This document shows, in pieces, positions 9,694 to 18,214 of a DNA stretch of 45,760 nucleotides. Origin of the DNA: Caldilineales bacterium (GTDB lineage: Bacteria; Chloroflexota; Anaerolineae; J102). The stretch spans positions 1-45,760 of the forward strand of contig JAGFJG010000168.1 of the NCBI GenBank assembly GCA_024102915.1. Reading direction: 5' to 3'. The position numbers and the translations under genes are program-made. The notes beneath the pieces are model-generated. The model worked only from the letters and a program-made list of their open reading frames with translations. It was not told the DNA's origin and did no database searches. Position 1 is the first letter of the stretch; every line of letters begins with the position of its first letter.

Positions 9694-10677
9694 ATGACAG
9701 TTGAGAACTTGATTATCATTGGCAGCGGCCCTGCCGGATTCACGGCGGGCATTTACGCCGGACGGGCGGAGTTGAACCCGCTGTTGATCACCGGCAACGA
9801 GATCGGCGGACAGGTCGCCATCACTTACGAAGTCGAGAATTACCCCGGTTTCCCCGAAGGCTTGAGCGGGCCGGAGTTGGTCGAGCGCTTCCAAAAACAG
9901 GCGGAACGCTTTGGCGCTCGCATCGAATACGATTACGTCAATGCCGTTGATTTTACACAGCATCCTTTTGTGGTGCGCACGCAAAGCGGCAAAGAATACA
10001 GGGCCAAAAGCGTGATCGCCTCGACCGGAGCCACGCCTCGCAAGCTGGGCATCCCCGGCGAAGATGAGTTGATTGGGCGCGGCGTCAGCTATTGCGGTAC
10101 CTGCGACGGCTTCTTCTTCCGCGGCAAAGAAGTCGTGGTTGTGGGCGGCGGCGACAGTGCAATCGAGGAGGGTCTGTTCCTGACCCGGTTCGCCACCAAA
10201 GTGACCGTGATTCATCGCCGCGATGAATTGCGCGCCAGTAAAATCCTGCAGAATCGCGCCGCCGAAAATGAAAAGATGGCGTTCATCTGGGATACCGTCG
10301 TGACCAGCATCAACGGCGACGAAAACGGCGCGGTGACGAGCATCATGTTGGAAAACGTGCAGACAGGCGAGGTCTCAGAATTCGCCACCGACGGCGTGTT
10401 CATCTTTATCGGTCATGACCCGAACGGCTGGATGTTCGAAGGCCAGTTGGACATGAAAGATGGGTACATCGTCACCAACAGGCGCATGCATGCCAGCGTG
10501 CCCGGCGTTTTTGCAGCCGGAGAAATCCAGGACAATCACTTCCGGCAGGTGGCGTCGAGCGTCGGGCAGGGCACAATGGCTGCCATGGAGGCCGAAAAAT
10601 TCCTGGCCGAACTGGAAGATACCGATTACGAAGTCGTCAAGGCCGAAGCCCTGGGCCTGGAATTAGCGCCCGCCTGA
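9694..10677 (+). CDS. trxB: Thioredoxin-disulfide reductase
   Basis: This 327-aa flavoprotein transfers electrons from NADPH to thioredoxin. The FAD site [16 protein letters not shown] is at the N-terminus. The redox pair is Cys134/Cys137 in YCGTCDG (CGTC rather than the commoner CATC). The NADPH domain has [13 protein letters not shown] and HRRDELRAS, the latter typical of NADPH-using TrxB. The C-terminal FAD motif is [11 protein letters not shown]. Length is normal for the low-Mr type. GGAG lies 10 nt before the ATG, and a strong terminator follows, so the gene is likely monocistronic. Confidence 0.94.
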   Translation: MTVENLIIIGSGPAGFTAGIYAGRAELNPLLITGNEIGGQVAITYEVENYPGFPEGLSGPELVERFQKQAERFGARIEYDYVNAVDFTQHPFVVRTQSGKEYRAKSVIASTGATPRKLGIPGEDELIGRGVSYCGTCDGFFFRGKEVVVVGGGDSAIEEGLFLTRFATKVTVIHRRDELRASKILQNRAAENEKMAFIWDTVVTSINGDENGAVTSIMLENVQTGEVSEFATDGVFIFIGHDPNGWMFEGQLDMKDGYIVTNRRMHASVPGVFAAGEIQDNHFRQVASSVGQGTMAAMEAEKFLAELEDTDYEVVKAEALGLELAPA

Positions 10678-10700
10678 TCTCACAAAGCGCTGAAAATATG

Positions 10701-10735
10701 ACAGGCGCTCGAGTGATTTCGAGCGTCTGTTTTTC
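10701..10735 (+). terminator. Intrinsic terminator of trxB
   Basis: ACAGGCGCTCGA (10701-10712) pairs with TCGAGCGTCTGT (10719-10730) across a 6-nt loop, with one G-U pair in 12. The sequence runs on as TTTTC, giving five Ts at the stem base. It begins 24 bp after the trxB stop and is the clearest terminator in the window. Confidence 0.9.
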
Positions 10736-10974
10736 TGGGAGGCCGCCGCATCGCCGAATGACGAATGCGGTTGCCAATAGTAAAATGTTTGGGATGGCGA
10801 AATCATTACGATAATCTTATGGCAAGTGCGAACATACGGTTCCGACCCTTATTGGCTTGACCCGTAATTCTCTGTTAAGAAAACGTTGGTAGATTGGAAT
10901 ATTGCCGATCAGCGGCATTGCGCAAAACCTCATTGCCACTTCCAAATCCCTCCCCCTTCTCTAATCCCAACAAC

Positions 10975-11661
10975 ATGGATAACCCTACCATTCTCGTCGT
11001 CGAAGATGAGCCCAGCATCGCCGAGGTCGTCAGCCTTTACTTGCAACGTTCCGGTTATGCCGTCACCGTGTTGAACGACGGCGCGGCTGCGCTGGAATGG
11101 CTCTCTGCCCACAAGGCCAGTCTGGTCGTGCTCGACTTGATGCTGCCTAATGTCGATGGCCTGGAGATTACGCGCTGGCTGCGCTCGCATAGCGATACCC
11201 CGATCATTATGCTCACCGCCCGCCGCGAGGAGACCGATCGCATTCTGGGCCTGGAAATGGGGGCGGACGATTATGTGGTCAAGCCCTTCAGCCCGCGTGA
11301 ATTGGTCAGCCGGGTGCGGGCTGTGCCGCGACGGACAGGCGGCAGCGGCGGGGTGGAGGAAAAGCGGCTGAGTTTCGAAGACATGACCATCGACCCGATC
11401 ACGCGGCTGGTCGTGATCCAGGACGAAGAAATCACCTTGACCGCCAGGGAATTCGACCTGTTGTGGTGGATGGCCCGGCATCCCCGGCAGGTGTTCAACC
11501 GTGACCAACTGCTCGATCAGGTCTGGGGAATCTCCGAATACATCGACCCAAGTACAGTCACCGTTCACATTCGCCGACTACGCGAGAAGCTGGAATCCGA
11601 CCCGTCCAACCCGCGCCACATCCAGACGGTCTGGGGCGTGGGCTATAAGTTTGAACCCTGA
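10975..11661 (+). CDS. OmpR/PhoB-family response regulator
   Basis: This 228-aa DNA-binding response regulator has a receiver domain (about 1-120) with phospho-acceptor Asp54 in VVLDLMLP, acidic pair EDE near the N-terminus, switch Thr in IIMLTAR and Lys in DDYVVKPFS. The C-terminal winged helix includes LTAREFDLLWWMARHPRQVF, the RDQLLDQVWG segment and VTVHIRRLREKLE. The open frame reaches further upstream, but ATG 10975 (MDNPTILVVEDE) matches the family. The sensor kinase begins 15 bp downstream. The signal and regulon are not evident. Confidence 0.94.
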   Translation: MDNPTILVVEDEPSIAEVVSLYLQRSGYAVTVLNDGAAALEWLSAHKASLVVLDLMLPNVDGLEITRWLRSHSDTPIIMLTARREETDRILGLEMGADDYVVKPFSPRELVSRVRAVPRRTGGSGGVEEKRLSFEDMTIDPITRLVVIQDEEITLTAREFDLLWWMARHPRQVFNRDQLLDQVWGISEYIDPSTVTVHIRRLREKLESDPSNPRHIQTVWGVGYKFEP

Positions 11662-11676
11662 CCAATCGTTTTTCCA

Positions 11677-12936
11677 ATGAATTCAACAACGCTTACGTCC
11701 CGCACCATTTCATCATCGCGACTGACCCTGCGCTTCATCGTCGGGGTACTGATCACGCTTGGCCTGGCGCTGCTCTTCTTCTACTGGCTGATGCGTCCGT
11801 CGATGTTCGAGATGCAGGCGATGACGCTTTTCCTGGCTTTTACGGCGGGCGTCTCCGTACTGGCCGGGTACATCGCCTACAGGTCAGGCTTGTTGCAGCG
11901 CCCACCCCGGATCAGTTGGACGCTGATGGGCGGCTATATCCTGGCCAGCCTGCTCACCTTTTTGAATGTGTGGATGACGGCGCGACTGATGTTCGCCAGC
12001 CCGCACGACCTGCAACTTGCCACCGTTTTGCTGGTATTCGCCACCGGCATCGCCCTTTCGCTGGGATACTTCGTCTCCGCCGCCCTCAACGACAGCATCG
12101 CCGAACTGAACCGGGGGGCACAGGCAATCAGCCGGGGCGATTTGGAAACCCGGGTTCCGGAGGCCGGGAACAACGAGATGGCGGAACTGGCGCAGACATT
12201 CAATGACATGGCTGCCCAACTTCAGGCCGCCGACCGCGAACGGCGAGACCTGGAGAACATGCGGCGCAATCTGGTGGCGTGGGCAGGACATGATCTGCGC
12301 ACGCCGCTGGCCTCGATTCAGGCCATGACCGAAGCCCTGGCCGATGGCGTCGTGGATGACCCGGACACCATCCAGCGATACCTGGGGACGATGCGCCACG
12401 ATGTCCAGGCGTTATCCAATCTCATCGACGATCTCTTCGATCTAGCCCAGTTCGCCGCCGGCGGACTGCAACTCGACCGCCATCCGTTCGCCGCTGCGGA
12501 TCTCATTTCGGATGCCGTCGAGCGCTTTTCGGAAGCGGCAACTCGCCAGGAAATCCGGCTTGGGGGCGTTGCACAGCCGGGCATGGCGCTCATCGATATC
12601 GACGCCCAAAAGATGGAACGGGTGCTGGCTAATCTTGTCGATAACGCCATTCGCCATACCCTGGCTGGCGGCTCTGTGCGCGTCCAGGCGCAGCAAGAAG
12701 GAGAGGACGTCAGATTTGTGGTCGAGGATACCGGCGAGGGCATTTCCGAGGCCGACCTGCCGCATGTCTTCGACCAGTTCTACAGGGGGGAAAAGTCTCG
12801 CAGCCGGGCCACGGGCGGCTCCGGACTGGGATTGGCTATCGCCAAGGCCATCGTGGAGGCGCACGACGGGACTATTGTGGTGGAGAACCGCAGCGAAGGC
12901 GGCGCTCGGTTTACTTTCACGCTTCCGCGCAATTAG
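11677..12936 (+). CDS. Sensor histidine kinase with four membrane helices
   Basis: This 419-aa protein should autophosphorylate and transfer phosphate to the adjacent response regulator. The N-terminal third has about four hydrophobic helices (near 20-38, 46-66, 82-102, 110-132) with short loops and no large extracellular sensor domain, suggesting a signal sensed in or near the membrane. A HAMP domain follows (about 133-185). The HisKA box has His205 in WAGHDLRTPLAS. The ATPase domain shows the N box LVDNAIRH, G1 DTGEGI and G2 GGSGLGLAIAK. It lies 15 bp after its regulator and ends that transcription unit. Confidence 0.93.
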   Translation: MNSTTLTSRTISSSRLTLRFIVGVLITLGLALLFFYWLMRPSMFEMQAMTLFLAFTAGVSVLAGYIAYRSGLLQRPPRISWTLMGGYILASLLTFLNVWMTARLMFASPHDLQLATVLLVFATGIALSLGYFVSAALNDSIAELNRGAQAISRGDLETRVPEAGNNEMAELAQTFNDMAAQLQAADRERRDLENMRRNLVAWAGHDLRTPLASIQAMTEALADGVVDDPDTIQRYLGTMRHDVQALSNLIDDLFDLAQFAAGGLQLDRHPFAAADLISDAVERFSEAATRQEIRLGGVAQPGMALIDIDAQKMERVLANLVDNAIRHTLAGGSVRVQAQQEGEDVRFVVEDTGEGISEADLPHVFDQFYRGEKSRSRATGGSGLGLAIAKAIVEAHDGTIVVENRSEGGARFTFTLPRN

Positions 12937-12993
12937 GGTATGATGGATTTTCAGCAATGAAACAAAGCTGGACAAGCCAAGACCGATGAAGTT

Positions 12994-13044
12994 ATCCACG
13001 GATTGACGCAGATTCTTTTTTCTCAATCTGAGTAATCTGTGGAT
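12994..13044. repeat. Palindrome of the ATCCAC(A/G)GATT type
   Basis: The 21-nt arm at 12994-13014 and the 20-nt arm at 13025-13044 are inverted copies (ATCCACGGATTGACGCAGATT-like versus ATCCACAGATT-ACTCAGATT), with two mismatches and one indel. The T-rich loop is CTTTTTTCTC. It lies in the 150-bp spacer after the sensor kinase and may end its transcript. Confidence 0.75.
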
Positions 13045-13086
13045 GCTTATCATGCATATTGAGAAGACTCTAAGGAGAACAACTTT

Positions 13087-14058
13087 ATGTCCCGCGATAT
13101 ATATCAGTTATTGGAATCGAAAACCTTTGTGGTTGGCGATGGCGCCATGGGCACGATGATGCAGCAGGCTGGCCTGACCGATGGCGGTGCGCCCGAACTG
13201 TGGAATGTCGAACACCCCGATGCCGTGATCGCAATCTATCAGGGATACGTCGATGCCGGTTCACAGGTGATCGAGACGAACACATTTGGCGGCACCAGCT
13301 TTCGCCTAAAACTGCATCATTTGCAGGATCGGGTGTTCGAGTTGAACAAAGCCGGGGCTGAGTTGGCTCGTCAGGTGGCCGGGAACGAAATCCTGGTTGC
13401 CGGTTCGGTCGGGCCGACCGGCGAACTGTTCGAGCCGATGGGGTCGTTGACCCATGACGCAGCCGTATCCGCTTTCGCCGATCAGGCGAGCGGACTTGTC
13501 GCGGGCGGCGTCGATATGTTCATCATCGAAACGATGAGTGACCTGCAAGAGGTGTTGGCTGCCGTCGAAGGCATTCGCCAGGTAAGCGATCTGCCTATCG
13601 CCGCCACCATGACTTTCGACACCAATTATCGCACGATGATGGGTGTGACCCCGGCGAAAGCGGTGAAAACCCTGGCTGATGCGGGCGTCAAGATCATCGG
13701 CGCCAATTGCGGCAATGGGCCGGACGAAATCCGCCGCGTGGTGGGCGAAATGGCGGCTGTGCGACCGGGAGGCATTTTCCTGATGGCGCAAAGCAATGCC
13801 GGTTTGCCCAAATTTCACAACGGCGAGATCAAGTACGACGGCACGCCGGAAGTGATGGCGGACTATGCGTTAGACATGGCATCGATGGGCGTTGACCTGA
13901 TCGGCGCCTGCTGCGGCAGCACCCCGGCGCATATCCACGCCATGAAAGAAGCGCTCAACACGCGCCCGATTCCAGCCTATACGCCGCCAGAACCGGTGGT
14001 CAGCGTTGATGCAGTCCCACAACGCAGCGAGCGCAGGCGCGAAAGACGACCCCGCTAA
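13087..14058 (+). CDS. Stand-alone homocysteine S-methyltransferase domain protein
   Basis: This 323-aa protein is a (beta/alpha)8 Hcy-binding domain like the N-terminal module of cobalamin-dependent methionine synthase. Motifs seen: DGAMGTMMQQAGL, ETNTFGG, GSVGPTGE, and the zinc ligands Cys208 (GANCGNGP) and Cys275/Cys276 (GACCGSTP). The folate, cobalamin and reactivation domains of MetH are absent. It could use S-methylmethionine or betaine-type donors, or work with separate corrinoid and folate-binding proteins. The ATG has a strong AAGGAG 11 nt upstream. The last 30 residues are polar and Arg-rich. No pathway partner is adjacent. Confidence 0.85.
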   Translation: MSRDIYQLLESKTFVVGDGAMGTMMQQAGLTDGGAPELWNVEHPDAVIAIYQGYVDAGSQVIETNTFGGTSFRLKLHHLQDRVFELNKAGAELARQVAGNEILVAGSVGPTGELFEPMGSLTHDAAVSAFADQASGLVAGGVDMFIIETMSDLQEVLAAVEGIRQVSDLPIAATMTFDTNYRTMMGVTPAKAVKTLADAGVKIIGANCGNGPDEIRRVVGEMAAVRPGGIFLMAQSNAGLPKFHNGEIKYDGTPEVMADYALDMASMGVDLIGACCGSTPAHIHAMKEALNTRPIPAYTPPEPVVSVDAVPQRSERRRERRPR

Positions 14059-14071
14059 GATTTAGTTCAAA

Positions 14072-14100
14072 CAAGCCCCGCCAATTCTCGACGGGGCTTG
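14072..14100. terminator. Bidirectional stem-loop between convergent genes
   Basis: CAAGCCCCG (14072-14080) and CGGGGCTTG (14092-14100) form a perfect 9-bp stem with an 11-nt loop. It sits between the convergent methyltransferase and sugar kinase genes, so it likely serves both strands, although neither side has a long U-run. Confidence 0.7.
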
Positions 14101-14131
14101 CTTCATAATCCGGACAGGTGGGGCGAGTCGA

Positions 14132-15052
14132 CTATGTTGGGGTGTAGTTTGCGAGAAAGCGGTTGACCGCATCGCCGTCGGGGATGCCGCTCTGTCCGCC
14201 CGGTGCGGTCGCCTTCAGGGCTGCGGCAGCAGAGGCAATCTCAATAGCCCGATCGACATCTTGGTCCTGGGCGATGGCGGCGGCATACGCGCCGTGAAAC
14301 ACATCGCCGCATCCGGTAGTATCCACGACATCGACCCTGAAGGCCGGGAAATGGCGGACATCGTCGCCGTGCGCGGAATACCAACAGCCTTCACCGCCTG
14401 CGGTCACGGCGCAACAGGCCTGGGCTTTTATCGCGAGCTTCTGCACCATCTCTGGCGGTGATTCGATGCCTGTCACCCGCTGCGCATAACCGACGCCGAC
14501 AATCAAATGATCAACCAATCGCATCAGGTCGGATGATTCCGTTTCGCCCACGCCCTCGAAATCGGCAATCACCGGGATGCCATGTGCTTTCGCCAGTTCG
14601 GCGGACTTGATCCCGGCCTCGACGACAGTATCATCCAGAAAAAGAACACGACAATTCGATATGAGCGCGTGGGTGATCTGATGCGCCTGCGGGCCGGTCA
14701 CGCCGGACGAGGAAAACAGGATAGTGCGTTGTTGGGTGGCGGAGACGACGATGATGGTCGAGTGGAAGGGCCGCGCCGTTTCCTGGTAGAACACAGAGGA
14801 GCAGTCCACCCCCTGGCTTTCGAGCTTTTGGATGGTGAACCGACTGAGTTCGTCGTCGCCCAGCACGCCGCAATAGCCTGTTTTCGCGCCGAGACGGGCC
14901 GCAGCGACGAGCGCAGTCCCGGCCAGCCCGCCTCCATCCCGCCGTTGGGATAGCACCCGGGTTTTCGTGTCCGGCTGGGGATAGTCGGCGACATACAACA
15001 GATCATCGACGGCGACCGCCCCCAGGCCGAGGACGTCCCAGCGTGGCGTCAC
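14132..15052 (-). CDS. PfkB-family sugar kinase
   Basis: This 306-aa protein belongs to the ribokinase/PfkB family, which phosphorylates sugars or sugar phosphates with ATP. It has the N-terminal glycine motif GGGLAGTALVAAARLGAKTG, GVLGDDELS, and the catalytic anion-hole motif DTTGCGDVFHGAYA with a Cys where many members have Ala. The frame is open far upstream, but GTG at 15052 overlaps the TGA of the aldolase gene as GTGA, which fixes the start. Its C-terminal third resembles sulfofructose kinase YihV as I remember it, but substrate cannot be assigned without alignment. Confidence 0.88.
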   Translation of the reverse strand: MTPRWDVLGLGAVAVDDLLYVADYPQPDTKTRVLSQRRDGGGLAGTALVAAARLGAKTGYCGVLGDDELSRFTIQKLESQGVDCSSVFYQETARPFHSTIIVVSATQQRTILFSSSGVTGPQAHQITHALISNCRVLFLDDTVVEAGIKSAELAKAHGIPVIADFEGVGETESSDLMRLVDHLIVGVGYAQRVTGIESPPEMVQKLAIKAQACCAVTAGGEGCWYSAHGDDVRHFPAFRVDVVDTTGCGDVFHGAYAAAIAQDQDVDRAIEIASAAAALKATAPGGQSGIPDGDAVNRFLANYTPT

Positions 15053-15846
15053 AGGCCTGCTTCCGCCATTGCCTCGGCGGCCGATTTGCCATCGTGGATC
15101 ACGGCTTTGAACGCATTCACCGCAGCCGTCACCTGCCCAAAGCCCCACACGTTGCGCCCGATGGTAGCGCCGCGAGCGCCGCTGCGCATCACGTCGCCCA
15201 TCATCGCCAGCGCCGCCTCCAGGTTCGCTGCCTGCGGGCCGCCAGCGGCAACCAGGGGCACGGTGCATTCAGCGGCGATCTGGGTGTGAGCGCTGACGTC
15301 GCCGCAGTATGGGGTCTTGACGATATCGACGCCGATCTCGCAAGCGCAATGCACCGCCCAGGCTATCGCTTCGGGAGCGAAAATGATGTTCTTGGTGTGC
15401 GGGTCGCGGGGATAGATATGACAGATCACCGGAAGATCGAAGCGGGCCGCCTCACGCACGCAATCGGAAACCATGCGCAAATAAACCGCCTCGGTGTCGC
15501 CATAAACGTACGCAACGACGGCAATCGCATCCGCACCCAGCCGGATTGCATCCTCGGGCGTGGCGACGAATTCGCAGGCGCTATCGTCCGGGCGGACGAG
15601 GCTACTCTGGATGATGATGGGGATGCGGCCAGCGTATTTGGCCCACGTGGCGGCGGCTATCCCTTTATGCATGGTGATGGCGTCGGGCTGGGCGGCCACG
15701 ATCTCGTTGATGGTTTTGCTCATGGTGCGCAGGCCCTCGGGTAATGCCGTAGCATAGCCGATAAAATGGTCGACGGCTATCGAACAGAGGTTGCCAGAGG
15801 GGTGTGAGAAAAGGCGGTTCATTCTCACGAGTTTGCCGGTGTTCAT
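15049..15846 (-). CDS. Class I aldolase, DhnA/FbaB/LsrF-like
   Basis: This 265-aa TIM-barrel protein looks like the DhnA-type class I aldolases (COG1830), which form a Schiff base with a sugar phosphate. Seen: CSIAVDHFIGYA near the N-terminus, the probable Schiff-base lysine in GVDIVKTPYCGD, PLVAAGGP, and GATIGRNVWG at the phosphate site. ATG 15846 has GGAGA 9 nt upstream; longer open frame is spacer. The stop overlaps the start of the PfkB kinase, so kinase and aldolase are made together, as in pathways that phosphorylate a ketose then cleave it. Sugar unknown. Confidence 0.85.
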   Translation of the reverse strand: MNTGKLVRMNRLFSHPSGNLCSIAVDHFIGYATALPEGLRTMSKTINEIVAAQPDAITMHKGIAAATWAKYAGRIPIIIQSSLVRPDDSACEFVATPEDAIRLGADAIAVVAYVYGDTEAVYLRMVSDCVREAARFDLPVICHIYPRDPHTKNIIFAPEAIAWAVHCACEIGVDIVKTPYCGDVSAHTQIAAECTVPLVAAGGPQAANLEAALAMMGDVMRSGARGATIGRNVWGFGQVTAAVNAFKAVIHDGKSAAEAMAEAGL

Positions 15847-15921
15847 TTGATTGTCTCCGTTGTCCGTTTGTAGCTTTGTAGGGTTTGATCGGCGCGTATT
15901 GCCGCGAAAGACGTTTGTTGT

Positions 15922-16000
15922 AATTGACGAAAGTCGACGAACCCGAACGAAATGACGAATGATTGCATCGTCCATTTTCGTCCTGTCGTCTCTTCGTCCG
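15922..16000. repeat. GACGAA-word repeat, imperfect palindrome
   Basis: The left half reads GACGAA...CGACGAA...GACGAATG and the right half is its approximate inverse (CATCGTCC...TTCGTCC...CTTCGTCC). The 14-mer TTCGTCCTGTCGTC (15977-15990) occurs inverted at 36846-36859, showing that the same element is present at two loci. Confidence 0.7.
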
Positions 16001-16016
16001 ATATCATTTATAGAGC

Positions 16017-16046
16017 ATTGTAGTGCGGCATCGCGAGCCTGAACAA
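16017..16046 (-). promoter_or_regulatory. Possible promoter of the aldolase-kinase pair
   Basis: On the minus strand, TTGTTC (16046-16041), 18 bp, then TACAAT (16022-16017). A TATAAA at 16012-16007 is an alternative -10. Transcription would pass through the GACGAA repeat in a leader of roughly 160 nt. Confidence 0.35.
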
Positions 16047-16169
16047 TTTCGACATGCCGCGCGCAGCGGCTTTAACTCCCAAGAACAACGTCGGGATTCT
16101 TGCCAGCAACGGGAATCAGGGATACGATCCCTGCATTGATCTGCCAGCCCCAATTCGCCAACCCTAACC

Positions 16170-17324
16170 ATGATCAAAAACTTCCGGGTCGTCACCTATT
16201 CATGCTATTTGTCGATGCTCTTTTTGGGGATTTCGGGGGCGCTGATCGGGGCCGCCGCCAAAAGCATCGGCCTGAGTCCGTATCAGATCGGGATCATGAT
16301 CGCCGCCCAAAATCTGGGATTCATCGTGTCGGTGATGATCACGGGCGCGCTGGCGGACACGCATTCCAAGCCCAAAATCCTGGCAATCGGCAGCCTGATC
16401 TTGGGGATTGCTTTCCTGGTTTTTTACAGCATCGGCACGTTTTGGTTGAATCTGATCATCATGTTCGCCATCGGGGCCGGCATCGGCGCCTACGAGGGCG
16501 TGACCGACGCCCTGCTTTTGGACATCCACGATGAGCGGCAGAATTACTACATCAACGTCAATCACTTTTTCGTAACGCTTGGCTCGATCATCATCGCCGT
16601 TTATCTCACTTTCCTCAGCCTGAACTGGCGAAATGCAGTGATTCAGTCCGGCGTCATCGTGCTGGTTCTGGCGGTCATTTTCATCTTCATGCGCGTCAGA
16701 CGCCGGGACATCGAGCATGCTCCTTATCTCGACCGGTTGCGCATCCTCACACGGGACCGGGTGGTCATCGTCCTGTTTTTGGCGACCTTCCTGGCGGTCG
16801 GCGTCGAGGCGGGAACAGTCGGCATCCTCACGTCTTTTTTGACGGAACTGCGTGATTTCACTTCGTTCTCGGCTCAGTTTGCCCTCATTGTTTTTCTCAT
16901 CGGCATGGCGATTGGACGCCTGCTGGTCGGGTATTTCTCCGGCGTCGATCAGATTGCCAATACTTTGCTGATCCTGTTTGGCGCATCCGTTTTTATTTAT
17001 GGCGCTCTTTATTTTCTCAGTGTGGGACAGGCAAGCTATGTCTTTATCCTGCTGGCGGGTCTTTCCATGTCCGCCATCGTGCCTTTGCTTCTGACGTTGG
17101 CGGGCGTACTTTATCCGGCCATGTCGGGCACTGTGCTCGGCGCCGTGAAAGTCGCCCTGCCGCTCGGCGGCATTGTTCTGCCTTTTTTGATGTCGATGAT
17201 CACACGGCAAGCCTCGTTTCAGGCGGCGCTCGCCATCTTCCCACTGGCTTTCCTGCTCGGCTTTGTCGTCCTCTTTCTCAGCGTTCGTGATGTATCCATC
17301 CCCGTCGTCAAGGAAGCGGTCTAA
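16170..17324 (+). CDS. MFS transporter
   Basis: This 384-aa protein has about 12 hydrophobic helices in two halves of six, with a cytoplasmic loop near 185-200 (RVRRRDIEHAPYLDR). The loop between helices 2 and 3 carries GALADTHSKPKI, the major facilitator motif A. It resembles the broad sugar/FucP-like groups of the superfamily, but the substrate cannot be read from sequence. A class IV aminotransferase starts 36 bp downstream, so it may move an amino acid or related compound; that is a guess from position. No clear Shine-Dalgarno is present. Confidence 0.88.
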   Translation: MIKNFRVVTYSCYLSMLFLGISGALIGAAAKSIGLSPYQIGIMIAAQNLGFIVSVMITGALADTHSKPKILAIGSLILGIAFLVFYSIGTFWLNLIIMFAIGAGIGAYEGVTDALLLDIHDERQNYYINVNHFFVTLGSIIIAVYLTFLSLNWRNAVIQSGVIVLVLAVIFIFMRVRRRDIEHAPYLDRLRILTRDRVVIVLFLATFLAVGVEAGTVGILTSFLTELRDFTSFSAQFALIVFLIGMAIGRLLVGYFSGVDQIANTLLILFGASVFIYGALYFLSVGQASYVFILLAGLSMSAIVPLLLTLAGVLYPAMSGTVLGAVKVALPLGGIVLPFLMSMITRQASFQAALAIFPLAFLLGFVVLFLSVRDVSIPVVKEAV

Positions 17325-17360
17325 GCAACCGATCTCTCCTTCATAACCCATATCAATTCC

Positions 17361-18182
17361 ATGAACATTCAGCCGCAAATCATGCATAATGGCCGGTTTA
17401 TCACGCCAGCCGAAGCGACCATCCCTGTATTCACGCCAGCTCTCGTCGGCTCATTTGGGGTCTATGAGACCATCCTCGCCCGGCACGGCAAGTATGTCGC
17501 CCTGGTCGAACATCTGGAGAGACTGGCGATTTCGGCACAGGGAGCGCAATTGCATCTGGCCGCCGATATCGATACCCTCAAGCGCTGGTGCTATCTCTTG
17601 CTGGCCGCCAATCGTCCCGACGGCCTGGTGCGCGTGCTCGTCCTGGATCTGGGTGAACCCCGCGCCGATGTCTTTCTCTATCAGGCGACCTATTCGCCGC
17701 CTTCTTCTGCGGACTATGAGCATGGCGTGGCGGTGGCCGTTTTTCATGGCGAGCGGGCCCTGCCCAACGTCAAGTCGTTCAATACACTGGTGCCAGGGCT
17801 GGCGCGCAAAGCGGCTGTGGCGGCAGGCGTCCACGATGCCCTCATGGTGGATCGGGACGGCAACATCACCGAAGGCTCGAACTGCAATGTCTTTGCCGTG
17901 ATCGATGGCGAATTGGTAGTGCCGCCGCCTGAGGCGATCCTGGCCGGAACCGTAATGGAACGGGTCATTCGTCTGGCCGTCGAAATCGACATCCCTGTGC
18001 TACGACGACCGCTGCCGCTGAGTGGCGTGACCGGCTGGCGAGAAGCGTTCCTCACATCCACGCGCCGGGGCGTGTTGCCGATCAATCGTGTCGGCGAACA
18101 CAGCTTAGGCGATCCAGGGCCGGTAACAAAGCGTTTGCATGAAGCGTATGCCGCCTGGGAGGAAACCGCCCTTTCGTCATGA
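17361..18182 (+). CDS. Class IV PLP aminotransferase
   Basis: This 273-aa protein has the fold-type IV PLP enzyme pattern: FGVYETI near the N-terminus, then LPNVKSFNTLVPGLARKAA with the likely PLP lysine, then DALMVDRDGNITEGSNCNVFAV, and FLTSTRRGVLPI near the C-terminus. Families with this pattern include branched-chain and D-amino-acid aminotransferases and aminodeoxychorismate lyase (PabC). The short N-terminus and KSFN favour the D-amino-acid aminotransferase or PabC side, but this is not decisive. It ends 32 bp before a second, unrelated aminotransferase. Confidence 0.85.
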   Translation: MNIQPQIMHNGRFITPAEATIPVFTPALVGSFGVYETILARHGKYVALVEHLERLAISAQGAQLHLAADIDTLKRWCYLLLAANRPDGLVRVLVLDLGEPRADVFLYQATYSPPSSADYEHGVAVAVFHGERALPNVKSFNTLVPGLARKAAVAAGVHDALMVDRDGNITEGSNCNVFAVIDGELVVPPPEAILAGTVMERVIRLAVEIDIPVLRRPLPLSGVTGWREAFLTSTRRGVLPINRVGEHSLGDPGPVTKRLHEAYAAWEETALSS

Positions 18183-18214
18183 CCAGCTGATTTCGCCGGT
18201 GAGGAGTATGAATC

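Larger units (their letters stand above)
15847..16169. other. Divergent spacer between aldolase and MFS transporter
   Basis: This 323-bp spacer has no gene. It contains the GACGAA-word repeat (about 15922-16000) and a possible minus-strand promoter at 16017-16046. The side next to the MFS gene shows no clear promoter or ribosome-binding site. Confidence 0.6.

Noticed and set aside
15053..15268. Longer N-terminus of the PfkB kinase
   Set aside because: It overlaps the aldolase gene, and the GTGA junction gives a natural start at 15052.
16200..17387. 395-codon minus-strand open frame opposite the MFS gene
   Set aside because: Its Asp/Gln/Arg-rich composition is the mirror of a hydrophobic membrane protein on the real strand.
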